64,000 nt of DNA from WGMI01 sp041739275 (GTDB lineage Bacteria > Bacteroidota > Bacteroidia > Flavobacteriales > Schleiferiaceae). Position 1 is the first letter of the stretch; each line of letters begins with the position of its first letter. The notes under the pieces are model-generated. The model made no database searches, was not told the origin of the DNA, and saw only the letters and a list, made by a program, of their open reading frames with translations. The stretch is from contig JBGSOF010000004.1 in NCBI GenBank assembly GCA_041739275.1, positions 99,713 through 163,712 on the forward strand. Direction: 5' to 3'. Below, piece after piece: positions 14,962 to 23,968 of this stretch. A program made the position numbers and the translations under genes.

Positions 14962-17900
14962 ATGGAAGATTGGAAACACGCGCTCAAGACGGTCGCTCAC
15001 AGGCGCGTGAGGCAAGATTTGCTGAGGTCGGCCATTCGCCTGCTTTGGATTGGCGGAGTGGGTTGGATGACGCTGGCGATTCTCGGGTATGCGGGGCTCG
15101 AGTCTTTTGCTTGGCGCAGAGTCTTGTTTGGTGTTGGTCTTCTGGGGGCTTTGGCCCTGTTCATCGGTTCGATGGGAAATCCGTTGGCAAATTGGTTTCG
15201 TGTTCGATCCAGAGCCGATTTTAAGCTTTGGGCGCGTTGGGCCGGGCAACGGCAGCCGGGCGTCGCGGAGGAGGCCGCCAATTTGGTTGACTTAGACCTC
15301 AGTTTGGGCAAAGAAAAAAGCCCCTTGTTGGCGAAGGCGGTCGAGGAGCGTGGCGCGTCTGTATCGAGTCTGCCGTGGAAGCGTGAGTATGCCCTGCGAG
15401 AATTGCGCAAGGATGCTCTTTGGCTGGTTCTTCCACTCGGCGCGCTCCTCTTGATTCAGTTGAGTGGGCGTTGGGAGGTTTTGCGCACCGGGTCTCAGAG
15501 TGTCTTGGCCTACAACCGCCCCCTCGCTCCGCCCCCATTTGTTTTTGATTCGATCGGTCTTCCCCAGCATGCCATTGAAGGAGAGAAGGTGCATATCGTG
15601 GCGCGCTTGAGCGGACGGAGCCTGCCCGATCGATTGTGGTTTTCGGTGTCTCAGGGCGAGCGGGTACTGATGAAGGCCACTTCTACGGGCACGTACGAGG
15701 CCAGTTGGACCGCGCGCACAGGCACCCATGAGATTCGTTTGGAGACCGAGCATATAAAGTCAGAACCGCGCTCTGTTGAAGTTTTTGGCGAAGCTGGTTT
15801 GTGGGTTCAGGAGGTTCGATATCGTTTCCCGGCCTATACGGGCATGGAGTCGCGCGTCGGTGCCTTTGAATCGGCTGTTGTGGTTCCACGTGGAACACAG
15901 ATTGATTGGATCGTCGAAACGCGGAATGTTGTTTTGAGCACGATGTTATGGGAAGACGAGTTCGGACCCAAAGAAATCTCGTCTCGAAAACAGGTTCTGG
16001 ACCGTGGGCGGGTGGTGTTTTCGTACGAAGGTGCCTATGGTCAAAAGGGAAATTCCCTGCACCAGGATATCGAGGTCATCGGCGACGAACCGCCCCGCAT
16101 TGATGTGATTGAAACGCGTTCGAGTGATTCGTCAAGATATGTCCTTCGGTTTGCCGACGATTATGGATTTAGGGGCCTATATGTCGAGTTTGAGCGGGCC
16201 GATCAAGAGCCGTTGCGCGAGCTTGTACGCAAGCCTTCGGGTTTGTCGGGTGAGGCTGTTTTAGAGTTTTCAATCGAAGAATTGCTCCGGTCTTCCACAA
16301 AGTCTCTTCGTTTTGTTCTCGAGGACAACGATGCGATTTCGGGTTTTAAAGAGAGCAAAAGCCCTTGGTTTGTCTTTGAGATCATCGACGATCTCGAACG
16401 CTTAGATCGGGCATCTCAATCTATGGGGACTTGGTCTTCTGCCAACAAGGAGAGTAAAGACGCCGAAGACAAGGCAGAGCAACTGGAACAAGGGCTCAAG
16501 ATGGAGAGCGTTTCTGCCCTCAATTGGAAGCAAAAGAACGCGGTGGTCGAACAGAGAGAGGCTCTGCGCAAGGAACGCGAACAGCGCGCGCAAAGGCTGG
16601 AGAACATGGCAAAAGCACTCGATGAGATCGATAAGACCAGGGCAGAAGATGAACGAGATAAAGAGCTCAGGGAAGAAATGCAGAGAGCTTCGGAGTCTTT
16701 GGATCGCGACTTGAGCCGAGAACAGCTCGAAAAGCAAAAAGAACGGGCGGCAGAGATGTTGAAAAAGCTCTCAGAAGAGCGACAAAAAGCAGAGGAGGAG
16801 CGGATGTCTGAAGAACGCTTGCTGGAGTTGCTCAAGCGCGAATCTGTCGACGCCCAGTTTGGCGCCTTGCGCGAGGAGGTGCGTGCTTTATCGGTCGAAG
16901 AGCGCAAGCTTTCAGAAGAGAGCGCCGGTGCCAAAGAGCAAGAAGCGCAGGAGGCTCTCAAACGGCGAATGGAGGATGTGAATGCGAAATACGAAGAGTT
17001 GCTTCAAGAGAATCGTTCGCTCGAAAAGCCGTTCGAGATCGAAGAGCTCAAAGGCGATCGGTTAGAGGCGGAGCAAAAAATGAAAGAGGCGGCGGAACAG
17101 TCTAAAAAAGGAGACGGCAGCGAGAATAAGATGCAAAAAGAGAGTGCGGAAAGTCTCGAGAAATTGGCCGAACAGATGGACGCGATGTCTGCCAGCATGG
17201 ATGCGGCCGCTCAAATGGAAAATATTCAGGATCTCAAGCAGATTCTGGACAATCTGCTGGTGTACAGCCGCGGTCAAGAAGCCTTGTCTGCCAAGCTTCA
17301 GCGGATGAGTCCGTCTGAACCCGGTCTCGAGCGCTCCATGGCCGAAGAGCAGCGTTTGATACAGGGCTCGAGAATTATTCAAGACAGTTTGCAGGCACTG
17401 GCGAAGCGAACGCCTATGGTGGGTCAAAAGATCTTCGAGGAGTTGGGAAAGATGGATCAAGCGGCCCAGCGATCGGCTGAAGAAATGGCCGAGCGAGAAA
17501 TTGCACGGGCGTCGTCGAGTACCCGTTACGCCATGACTGCTGCGAACGAGCTGGCTGTGATGCTCGATCAAAGCCTTCAAAACATGCAGAGCATGATGCA
17601 GGAGTCGTCGGGTAAAGGGCAATGCAGCAAACCGGGAGGCTCTAAGCCGAGTCCCGGGCAATCGAACAAGCCGAGCCCATCGAAGATGAAAGCATTGCAA
17701 GAGCAACTGATGAAGGGCATGGAGGGTCAAAAGGGCAAGGAAGGGGAGGATGGTGAAGAGGGCAAAGGAGAGAAAGGCAAGGGCCGGAGGTCTCAGTCGA
17801 AAAGTGCCGGCGAGTATGGAGAACTGCTACGGCAGCAAGAAGAACTCCGCCGGATGCTCGAATCGCTGCTCGAATCAGAAGAAGCGGGGATCAATGGAAG

Positions 17901-18213
17901 CACGGGGCAAAAAATGCTCGAGATGATGAAAGAGAGCGAACGAGAACTCGCAGAACAAAGACTGCAGCCCCGTTCGCTGAGCCGTCAAAAAGAGATTATG
18001 AGTCGATTGCTCGAAAGCGAGAAAGCCGAGCGCAGTCGCGGAGAAGACGAAAAGCGCGAGAGCAAAGAGGGTCAAGTGCAACAGGAAGCGGGCAGTTCTT
18101 GGAAAGAAAAAGACCCGCAATCTCTAGATGAGCTCGAAGGATTGAAACTCGACCCCATTCGCTTTAGTCCTTATTACAGAGAGCGAATTTTAGAGTGGCA
18201 AACCGAGCGATGA
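14962..18213 (+). CDS. DUF4175 family membrane protein with long coiled coil
   Basis: 1083 aa protein. N-terminal hydrophobic segments lie at about residues 22-45, 52-70 and 150-165, then a mainly beta region (about 190-475) with Ig-like character and the stretch VEVFGEAGLWVQEVRYRFPAYTG. From about residue 476 to 880 it is very rich in Glu, Lys, Gln and Ala with heptad character, a long coiled coil. A Pro/Ser/Lys/Gly low-complexity linker follows (around bases 17625-17790), then a second Glu-rich helical part ending in LDPIRFSPYYRERILEW. This matches the DUF4175 family of Bacteroidota; function unknown, presumably envelope-associated. A parS-like site lies inside the gene (15882). The stop overlaps ybeY (ATGA). 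Confidence 0.8.
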   Translation: MEDWKHALKTVAHRRVRQDLLRSAIRLLWIGGVGWMTLAILGYAGLESFAWRRVLFGVGLLGALALFIGSMGNPLANWFRVRSRADFKLWARWAGQRQPGVAEEAANLVDLDLSLGKEKSPLLAKAVEERGASVSSLPWKREYALRELRKDALWLVLPLGALLLIQLSGRWEVLRTGSQSVLAYNRPLAPPPFVFDSIGLPQHAIEGEKVHIVARLSGRSLPDRLWFSVSQGERVLMKATSTGTYEASWTARTGTHEIRLETEHIKSEPRSVEVFGEAGLWVQEVRYRFPAYTGMESRVGAFESAVVVPRGTQIDWIVETRNVVLSTMLWEDEFGPKEISSRKQVLDRGRVVFSYEGAYGQKGNSLHQDIEVIGDEPPRIDVIETRSSDSSRYVLRFADDYGFRGLYVEFERADQEPLRELVRKPSGLSGEAVLEFSIEELLRSSTKSLRFVLEDNDAISGFKESKSPWFVFEIIDDLERLDRASQSMGTWSSANKESKDAEDKAEQLEQGLKMESVSALNWKQKNAVVEQREALRKEREQRAQRLENMAKALDEIDKTRAEDERDKELREEMQRASESLDRDLSREQLEKQKERAAEMLKKLSEERQKAEEERMSEERLLELLKRESVDAQFGALREEVRALSVEERKLSEESAGAKEQEAQEALKRRMEDVNAKYEELLQENRSLEKPFEIEELKGDRLEAEQKMKEAAEQSKKGDGSENKMQKESAESLEKLAEQMDAMSASMDAAAQMENIQDLKQILDNLLVYSRGQEALSAKLQRMSPSEPGLERSMAEEQRLIQGSRIIQDSLQALAKRTPMVGQKIFEELGKMDQAAQRSAEEMAEREIARASSSTRYAMTAANELAVMLDQSLQNMQSMMQESSGKGQCSKPGGSKPSPGQSNKPSPSKMKALQEQLMKGMEGQKGKEGEDGEEGKGEKGKGRRSQSKSAGEYGELLRQQEELRRMLESLLESEEAGINGSTGQKMLEMMKESERELAEQRLQPRSLSRQKEIMSRLLESEKAERSRGEDEKRESKEGQVQQEAGSSWKEKDPQSLDELEGLKLDPIRFSPYYRERILEWQTER
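15882..15897. promoter_or_regulatory. parS-like ParB-binding site (one mismatch)
   Basis: GGTTCCACGTGGAACA, centred on CACGTG, matches the palindromic form TGTTCCACGTGGAACA at 15 of 16 positions. It is located inside the DUF4175 coding sequence, 2.75 kb from the second site at 18637. Confidence 0.7.
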
Positions 18214-18656
18214 GTCGAGTTAAAATTGAGTGGACGCCGCCGGAACTTTGGTCGAATCACCCGCTTTTGAGCTATACTTCTTGGCTGCATGCCTTGTGCG
18301 CAAGCGAAGCATTTCGTCTCAAGCGCTTGGTGTTCTGCGCGGTGTCTGACGACGAACTGCTCGAAAAGAACCAGGCTTTCTTGGAGCATTCAGACTACAC
18401 AGATGTCTTGAGTTTTAGCTATGCCTCAGCAGATGGCGTCATCGAAGGAGAAGTGTGGATTAGTTTAGATCGAATTCGAGACAACGCTTTGAAGCGCGGC
18501 ATTTCAGAAAAGAATGAATGGTTAAGGGTGATGGCACATGGGCTTTATCACCTTTCGGGCATGACCGACAAACTCTTGTCGGATCGCCTAGCAATGAGGA
18601 CGAAAGAGGGTCGAGCGATAGATTTATACGAGCAAATGTTTCACGTGGAACAATGA
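18210..18656 (+). CDS. ybeY: Endoribonuclease YbeY (rRNA maturation factor)
   Basis: 148 aa zinc-dependent RNase needed for 16S rRNA 3'-end maturation and ribosome quality control. Signature VMAHGLYHLSGMTDK corresponds to HGxLHLxGxDH; the third His is Lys, the form usual in Bacteroidota YbeY (GYKDK-like), so the first two His plus another ligand must suffice. YTDVLSFSY is the conserved upstream motif. The ATG at 18210 overlaps the DUF4175 stop; the last codons (MFHVEQ) are encoded by a parS-like sequence, and the stop overlaps mnmG (ATGA). Confidence 0.9.
   Translation: MSRVKIEWTPPELWSNHPLLSYTSWLHALCASEAFRLKRLVFCAVSDDELLEKNQAFLEHSDYTDVLSFSYASADGVIEGEVWISLDRIRDNALKRGISEKNEWLRVMAHGLYHLSGMTDKLLSDRLAMRTKEGRAIDLYEQMFHVEQ
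18637..18652. promoter_or_regulatory. parS site (ParB/Spo0J-binding), exact consensus match
   Basis: TGTTTCACGTGGAACA is identical to the complement of the classical Bacillus subtilis parS TGTTCCACGTGAAACA. It occupies the last codons of ybeY and ends one base before the mnmG ATG. Chromosomal parS sites cluster near the replication origin, and mnmG (gidA) is often origin-proximal. Confidence 0.85.
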
Positions 18657-20545
18657 AGAGCGAAACCTACGATGTAATTGTGGTTGGAGCCGGGCACGCG
18701 GGCTGCGAGGCCGCGGCGGCCGCTGCGCGAATGGGGTCGAAAACTCTGATGATCACCATGAATCTTCAGACCATCGGGCAGATGAGCTGCAACCCGGCCA
18801 TGGGTGGGGTCGCCAAAGGTCAAATCGTTCGAGAAATCGACGCACTGGGCGGGCTGTCGGGAATTATTGCCGATCGAACAGCCGTACAGTTCAGAATGCT
18901 GAATCGTTCCAAGGGTCCCGCCATGTGGTCGCCCAGAACCCAGAACGACCGCTGGCGGTTTGCCGAAGAATGGAGACTCGAGCTTGAAGCTATTGAGCAG
19001 TTGTCTTTTTATCAAGACACAGTTGTTTCGCTTGAGATCAAGTCAGAGGCTGTCTGCGGAGTGTACACGGCCACTGGGATGTACTTCGAATGCAAAGCCG
19101 TCGTGCTGACCAACGGCACGTTTTTGAACGGTTTGATGCACATAGGCGAACGCAATTTTAAAGGCGGTCGCGCCGCTGAGCGCCCGGCAACGGGCTTAAC
19201 CGAACAACTGAGTTCCTTGGGCTTCGAAACCGGGCGCATGAAGACCGGAACACCTCCGAGAATCGACGGGAGAAGCTTGGATTACTCAAAATTTGAAGAG
19301 CAAAAGGGAGACGTCGATCCGGGTAAATTCTCTTTTTTGCCTTCCGACAAACCCAAAGATCAGCTGAGTTGCTGGATCGCCTATACGGGTCCGGAGGTGC
19401 ACGAGATTCTGAGAACAGGGTTTGATCGGTCGCCTATGTTTTCGGGCCGAATTCAAGGTTTGGGGCCGCGATACTGCCCGAGTATTGAAGACAAAATCGA
19501 TCGATTTGCCGACAAAGACCGACACCAACTGTTCGTAGAACCCGAAGGTTGGCGCACCATCGAAGTCTACTTGAACGGCTTTTCGACCAGTCTTCCTCAG
19601 GAAGTGCAGATCGAGGCGCTCCGCCAGATTCCCGGTTTTGAGCGCGTTCGATTGTTTCGGCCGGGATATGCCATAGAATACGATTACTTCCCCCCAATCC
19701 AGCTCAAGCACAGCTTGGAGACCAAGTTGATTTCGGGTCTGTATTTCGCGGGGCAAATCAACGGAACCACGGGTTACGAAGAGGCCGCAGGTCAAGGTTT
19801 GATGGCGGGAATCAATGCACACCGCAAGATTCTCGGGCTCGACTCGGTCGAACTCGGCAGAGATCAAGCGTATATCGGCGTGCTCATCGACGACCTCATC
19901 ACCAAGGGTACCGAAGAGCCTTATCGCATGTTTACCTCAAGGGCTGAGTTTCGAATCTTGCTCAGACAAGACAATGCCGACCGGAGGTTGACTCCCTTGG
20001 GGCGCTCGATCGGTTTAGCAAGCGATGCTCGCTTGCAGCGGCTGCAGAAAAAAGAGCGCGGTGTGGCAGATCTCGAAAAAGGCTTGTCGGAGCTGGGCCT
20101 GGAACCCGCAGAAATCAATCCCGTTTTAGAATCGCAAGAGAGCGCCCCGGTAGACCAGCGCATTCGAGCCTTGGGGCTGTTGGGTCGCCCCGGAATTGGC
20201 TGGAAAACCCTCGGGCAATGCGAGCCTGTCGAACGCTTTCTGAGAGATTGGCGGGTTTCGTTCCACGCTGATGAGGAGCTCGAGAACGAGGTGCTCGAAC
20301 AGCTCGAAATCGGGTATAAATACTCGGGATACATTGAGCGAGAGCGAATCAACGCCGAAAGGGTACGAAGCTTGGAAGATTTGCGGATTCCCGATCGATT
20401 TGACTTCGACTTGGTGACCGCCCTAAGCATTGAATCGCGCCAAAAGCTGGGGCGCATTCGTCCGGCAACCCTCGGACAAGCCTCGAGAATAAGTGGGGTG
20501 TCTCCTGCCGACATTCAAGTTTTAATGGTGCGGCTCGGTCGCTGA
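18653..20545 (+). CDS. mnmG: tRNA uridine-5-carboxymethylaminomethyl modification enzyme MnmG (GidA)
   Basis: 630 aa FAD-dependent enzyme that with MnmE installs cmnm5U at the wobble position of several tRNAs. The FAD-binding Rossmann motif is at the very N-terminus (YDVIVVGAGHAGCEAAAAAARMG region, key residues GAGHAG). Further family motifs: MSCNPAMGGVAKGQ, LTNGTFLNGLMHIG, RMKTGTPPRIDGRSLDYSK, FAGQINGTTGYEEAAGQG and TSRAEFRILLRQDNAD. ATG at 18653 is set by the 4-base overlap with ybeY. Length is normal. MnmE is not in the window. Confidence 0.97.
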   Translation: MKSETYDVIVVGAGHAGCEAAAAAARMGSKTLMITMNLQTIGQMSCNPAMGGVAKGQIVREIDALGGLSGIIADRTAVQFRMLNRSKGPAMWSPRTQNDRWRFAEEWRLELEAIEQLSFYQDTVVSLEIKSEAVCGVYTATGMYFECKAVVLTNGTFLNGLMHIGERNFKGGRAAERPATGLTEQLSSLGFETGRMKTGTPPRIDGRSLDYSKFEEQKGDVDPGKFSFLPSDKPKDQLSCWIAYTGPEVHEILRTGFDRSPMFSGRIQGLGPRYCPSIEDKIDRFADKDRHQLFVEPEGWRTIEVYLNGFSTSLPQEVQIEALRQIPGFERVRLFRPGYAIEYDYFPPIQLKHSLETKLISGLYFAGQINGTTGYEEAAGQGLMAGINAHRKILGLDSVELGRDQAYIGVLIDDLITKGTEEPYRMFTSRAEFRILLRQDNADRRLTPLGRSIGLASDARLQRLQKKERGVADLEKGLSELGLEPAEINPVLESQESAPVDQRIRALGLLGRPGIGWKTLGQCEPVERFLRDWRVSFHADEELENEVLEQLEIGYKYSGYIERERINAERVRSLEDLRIPDRFDFDLVTALSIESRQKLGRIRPATLGQASRISGVSPADIQVLMVRLGR

Positions 20546-20570
20546 GTGTAATTATTCTCATTTTTACGAA

Positions 20571-21452
20571 GTGGTACACACAACGACTTGCCCTTGCTGC
20601 GGCTCGGGTCAATTGGAAGCTTGGATTCAAGCAAGCGATTTTAGGGGTTCACAAGAGCGCTTTACAATTGTAAAATGCATTCAATGTGGCTTGGGAATAA
20701 CGAGCCCCCGCCCTGGCGATTCCGAGTTGGGCAATTATTATCCGAAAGCCGATTACGTTTCGCATCAAGCCAAGCCGAAGAGCTTGTTCGACCGCGTGTA
20801 TTTTGCGGTTCAGCAGCGCAATTTGGTGTTCAAGCACCGCGTGATCTCCGGTCGCCAAAGGCCCGGTCGACTGCTCGACTACGGATGCGGGGCCGGGAGT
20901 TTTGCGCATTTCATGCAGGAGCGTTCGTGGACGGTAGAGGGCGTGGAGATCGATTCCAATGCGGCGCGAATTGCCTCTGAGCGCTTGTCGACCGAAGTGC
21001 GCTCCCCCGACCTCTGGAAGCCCGAACCCGACCGATTCGATCTCATCACACTCTGGCACGTTCTCGAGCACTTACCCGATCTCGATCAGCGCCTATCTGA
21101 TTTTTATAAAGCGCTTCGGCCCGGGGGCATATTGTTGATTGCGGTTCCAAATACCGCCTCGTACGATCGTTCATTTTACAGAGCGCATTGGGCGGCATGG
21201 GATGTGCCGATCCACCTATGGCATTTTCAGCGACTGAGCATTCGAAGGCTCTTTGAGCGCAAGGGTTTTGAAGTGGCGGGAGAAGTTCCCATGCCCTTCG
21301 ATTCATTTTACATTTCGATGTTGAGCGAGCGAAATCGCAAAAACCCCATTTGGTGGATTTCCGGTGTCTTTCGGGGGTGGGTGAGCAAAAATCGATCGAA
21401 ACACACGAAAGAAGGCTCGAGCATGATTTGGTTTGCAAAGAAGCCCGAATAA
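20571..21452 (+). CDS. Class I SAM-dependent methyltransferase with N-terminal zinc ribbon
   Basis: 293 aa, GTG start at 20571. The N-terminus carries a CPCCGSG...CIQCGLGITSPRP pair of CxxC motifs (zinc ribbon), followed by a Rossmann methyltransferase domain: motif I LLDYGCGAGSFAHFM, acidic loop VEGVEIDSNAARIA, and the motif around LWHVLEHLPDLDQRL (Methyltransf_23 type). Such proteins are often involved in sugar or polyketide C-methylation or cell-envelope glycan synthesis; no substrate can be named. It lies 25 bases after mnmG and may be in its operon. Confidence 0.85.
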   Translation: MVHTTTCPCCGSGQLEAWIQASDFRGSQERFTIVKCIQCGLGITSPRPGDSELGNYYPKADYVSHQAKPKSLFDRVYFAVQQRNLVFKHRVISGRQRPGRLLDYGCGAGSFAHFMQERSWTVEGVEIDSNAARIASERLSTEVRSPDLWKPEPDRFDLITLWHVLEHLPDLDQRLSDFYKALRPGGILLIAVPNTASYDRSFYRAHWAAWDVPIHLWHFQRLSIRRLFERKGFEVAGEVPMPFDSFYISMLSERNRKNPIWWISGVFRGWVSKNRSKHTKEGSSMIWFAKKPE

Positions 21453-21568
21453 TTGCCCTTAAACCGAAAAACCCCCCTCGCGGGCACAGCACCCCTCCGG
21501 CAGAAAGATCTCGGCTCAGACCGCAAATAAAAGGGGTCGAAAAATGAGCGTAACGGCGTACAAATCGC

Positions 21569-22693
21569 TTAAGCGCGCTGTGTTTTTTTCAACAAGCGCT
21601 CAGAGATCTCCAAACTGAGGTCGAAAAGCAGGAGCTTGAGATAGAGGTTGCGCTCAATGTCTCGAAGTGCTCGATCCATAGCAGTCAAAATATGGTCGGT
21701 TCGATCGGCATCGAAAAATCCGATGAATCGATCCCACTGAAGACCTGCATCGGCCAACTCAGGCGGAGCTTCGATTTCTCCGAACAAACGCGCGCGCACG
21801 GCATCTCGAATCCAGCGAGAGCACAACTCGAGAAACGTTTTGATTTCTTCTCGCCCCCAGCCGGCCATCAGTTCAGCAAATCGCAACATCTCTGCAGAAT
21901 TGCGCGTGGCACAAAAGCGCATCCACCGGGCAAAGTGTTTTGCGGAATCGCGATGGGAAACACTTCCCGTAACCAACTCGAGCGCCCTGCCCGGAGATCC
22001 ATCGCACCAACGCGGAGCAGAACCTGCGACATGCCCTGAGCGGGTGAGCCACGATTCGATTTCAGAAGGGGCGAATGGAGCCAGTACGTGTACCTGGCAG
22101 CGGCTCAATACAGTGGGCAAGAGTTCTTCAACAGCCCCACCCGCCAGCAGAAAGACCAATCCGGGTTCGGGTTCTTCGAGCAATTTCAGCAGCTTGTTTG
22201 AAGCGCTGAGGTTCATTTTGACCGGCATCCACATCAACACAATGCGCAATCCGCCACTGAAGGATTTCAGAGAAGCCGTGTGCCTGATTTTCTCAGCCTC
22301 ACCCGCCCCAATCAATCCCTGCTTGTTTCCGAGCTCCGCGCGTTGAAGGAACTCCTGTAACTCCATCCACGGATTTTCGAGCAGGACACTTCGCCACAAG
22401 CCTTCCCAATCGGTGTCGCGCCGTTCTTTTTCGTTACCCGCCATCGGATAAATCCAGTGCAAGTCGGGGTGCCCGCCGCGGTCGAGCAACACACACGAAT
22501 CGCATTGACCACAGGCATCGAAATCTGAAGGAGCTCTGCAGAGAAGGTATCGCGCAAAGGCAAACGCGGTTGGAAGGGCGCCAAACGAACCGCGCTCGGC
22601 GAAGAAATGGGCATGCGCCACTTTGCCGCTGCGGCTCGAGCCGCGCAAAGCATCGTAAAAGGCCGGATTGTCGGGAAGGTTTGCGAAATACAC
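21569..22693 (-). CDS. holB: DNA polymerase III subunit delta prime (HolB-like)
   Basis: 374 aa clamp-loader subunit of the AAA+ fold. Four Cys in LLCRAPSDFDACGQCDSC form the zinc module of delta'/tau subunits. The P-loop region (FFAERGSFGALPTAFAFA) is degenerate, as expected for non-hydrolysing delta'. The conserved NKLLKLLEEP and the SRC motif (LPTVLSRCQVH) follow. The GTG start at 22693 is the first in frame with family-like sequence (VYFANLPDNPAFYDALRGS). It is divergent from pgk by 66 bases. Confidence 0.88.
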   Translation of the reverse strand: MYFANLPDNPAFYDALRGSSRSGKVAHAHFFAERGSFGALPTAFAFARYLLCRAPSDFDACGQCDSCVLLDRGGHPDLHWIYPMAGNEKERRDTDWEGLWRSVLLENPWMELQEFLQRAELGNKQGLIGAGEAEKIRHTASLKSFSGGLRIVLMWMPVKMNLSASNKLLKLLEEPEPGLVFLLAGGAVEELLPTVLSRCQVHVLAPFAPSEIESWLTRSGHVAGSAPRWCDGSPGRALELVTGSVSHRDSAKHFARWMRFCATRNSAEMLRFAELMAGWGREEIKTFLELCSRWIRDAVRARLFGEIEAPPELADAGLQWDRFIGFFDADRTDHILTAMDRALRDIERNLYLKLLLFDLSLEISERLLKKTQRA

Positions 22694-22732
22694 TGCTGTG
22701 TCAAAAGTCTAAAGAATCGGCTTTGTAGCGGT

Positions 22733-22740
22733 TATTTTTG
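22733..22740 (+). promoter_or_regulatory. Candidate -7 promoter element for pgk
   Basis: TATTTTTG fits TAnnTTTG, 19 bases upstream of the pgk ATG. A -33 element at standard spacing is not evident. Confidence 0.38.
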
Positions 22741-22759
22741 AAACAAAATCGAAAACCGG

Positions 22760-23968
22760 ATGCGCACCCCTGAATCTTTTGATTGGAATGGCCAAAGAGC
22801 CTTAATCCGAGTCGATTACAACGTCCCTCTCGACGAGGCTTTTCACATTGCCGACGATACGCGCATTCGCGCCACGCTTCGAACCATCCGCACCGTGCTC
22901 GATTCGGGCGGAAGCGCCGTGTTGATGTCCCACTTCGGGCGGCCGAAGTCGGGGCCCGAAGACAAGTATTCTCTAAAGCATATCGTCCCCGCCATTGAGC
23001 AAATGCTCGGGCAATCGATCTATTTTTCGAACGATTGCATCGGTGCAGAGGCCGAAGCGATGTGCTCTGGGCTCAAGCCGGGCGAGGTGGTGCTTCTGGA
23101 GAACTTGAGATTTCACCCTGAAGAAGAAGCCGGCGACCTTGACTTTGCTTCGAAACTGGCCCGTCTCGGCGATATTTACTTGAACGACGCTTTTGGAACC
23201 GCGCATCGAGCGCACGCATCAACTGCGGTGATTGCTCAGTTTTTTGAAAAAAGATGCGGTTTTGGGTACGTGATGGCCGCCGAGATTGAAAATGTCGGCA
23301 AGGTTTTGGCCAGTACCGACCATCCTGTTTTGGCAGTGATCGGAGGCGCCAAGGTCTCTTCGAAAATTTCGATTATCGAGAATTTGCTTCCCAAGGTTGA
23401 CGTCCTTTTAATCGGCGGAGGTATGGCCTTTACCTTCTTGCGTGCTCAAGGGGCGAAAACGGGCAATTCCTTGATAGAAGAAGACTATATCTCTACCGCC
23501 GAAAGCATTCTCCGAAAGGCAAAAGAGGCCGGCGTAGAAATCCTCCTGCCAAGCGACAGCCTCAATGCCGATCGCTTTGCAGACGATGCGCAAAAGGCGG
23601 TGAGCAGCGCAATGGAGATCCCCGACGGATGGATGGGGCTCGATATCGGACCTGAAACGATTGAACGCTACAGCAAATCGATCTCGTCGAGCAAGGTGAT
23701 CTTGTGGAACGGGCCGCTGGGTGTTTTCGAAATGCCCGCCTTTGAAAGCGGAACCCGCACCATCGGGCAGGCGATTGTCGAGGCTACCCAAAAAGGTGCG
23801 TTTAGTTTGGTCGGAGGCGGAGATTCGGTCGCTGCGGCCAAGCAGTTTCACCTCGAAGACGGAGTGTCCTATGTGAGCACGGGGGGTGGAGCGATGCTCG
23901 AGTACTTGGAAGGTCGCGGACTTCCGGGCATCGATGCCGTGCTTGCCCATTCGGGAATTGCTTCTTGA
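22760..23968 (+). CDS. pgk: Phosphoglycerate kinase
   Basis: 402 aa glycolytic kinase converting 1,3-bisphosphoglycerate and ADP to 3-phosphoglycerate and ATP. Motifs: ALIRVDYNVPLDE (N-terminal signature), MSHFGRPK, LLENLRFHPEEE, NDAFGTAHRAHAST, VIGGAKVSSKI, WNGPLGVFEMPAFE and the nucleotide-site VGGGDSVAAAKQF followed by STGGGAMLEYLEG. Full length. The last 100 bases overlap the 3' end of the cvpA-like gene on the other strand, an unusually long convergent overlap. Confidence 0.97.
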   Translation: MRTPESFDWNGQRALIRVDYNVPLDEAFHIADDTRIRATLRTIRTVLDSGGSAVLMSHFGRPKSGPEDKYSLKHIVPAIEQMLGQSIYFSNDCIGAEAEAMCSGLKPGEVVLLENLRFHPEEEAGDLDFASKLARLGDIYLNDAFGTAHRAHASTAVIAQFFEKRCGFGYVMAAEIENVGKVLASTDHPVLAVIGGAKVSSKISIIENLLPKVDVLLIGGGMAFTFLRAQGAKTGNSLIEEDYISTAESILRKAKEAGVEILLPSDSLNADRFADDAQKAVSSAMEIPDGWMGLDIGPETIERYSKSISSSKVILWNGPLGVFEMPAFESGTRTIGQAIVEATQKGAFSLVGGGDSVAAAKQFHLEDGVSYVSTGGGAMLEYLEGRGLPGIDAVLAHSGIAS

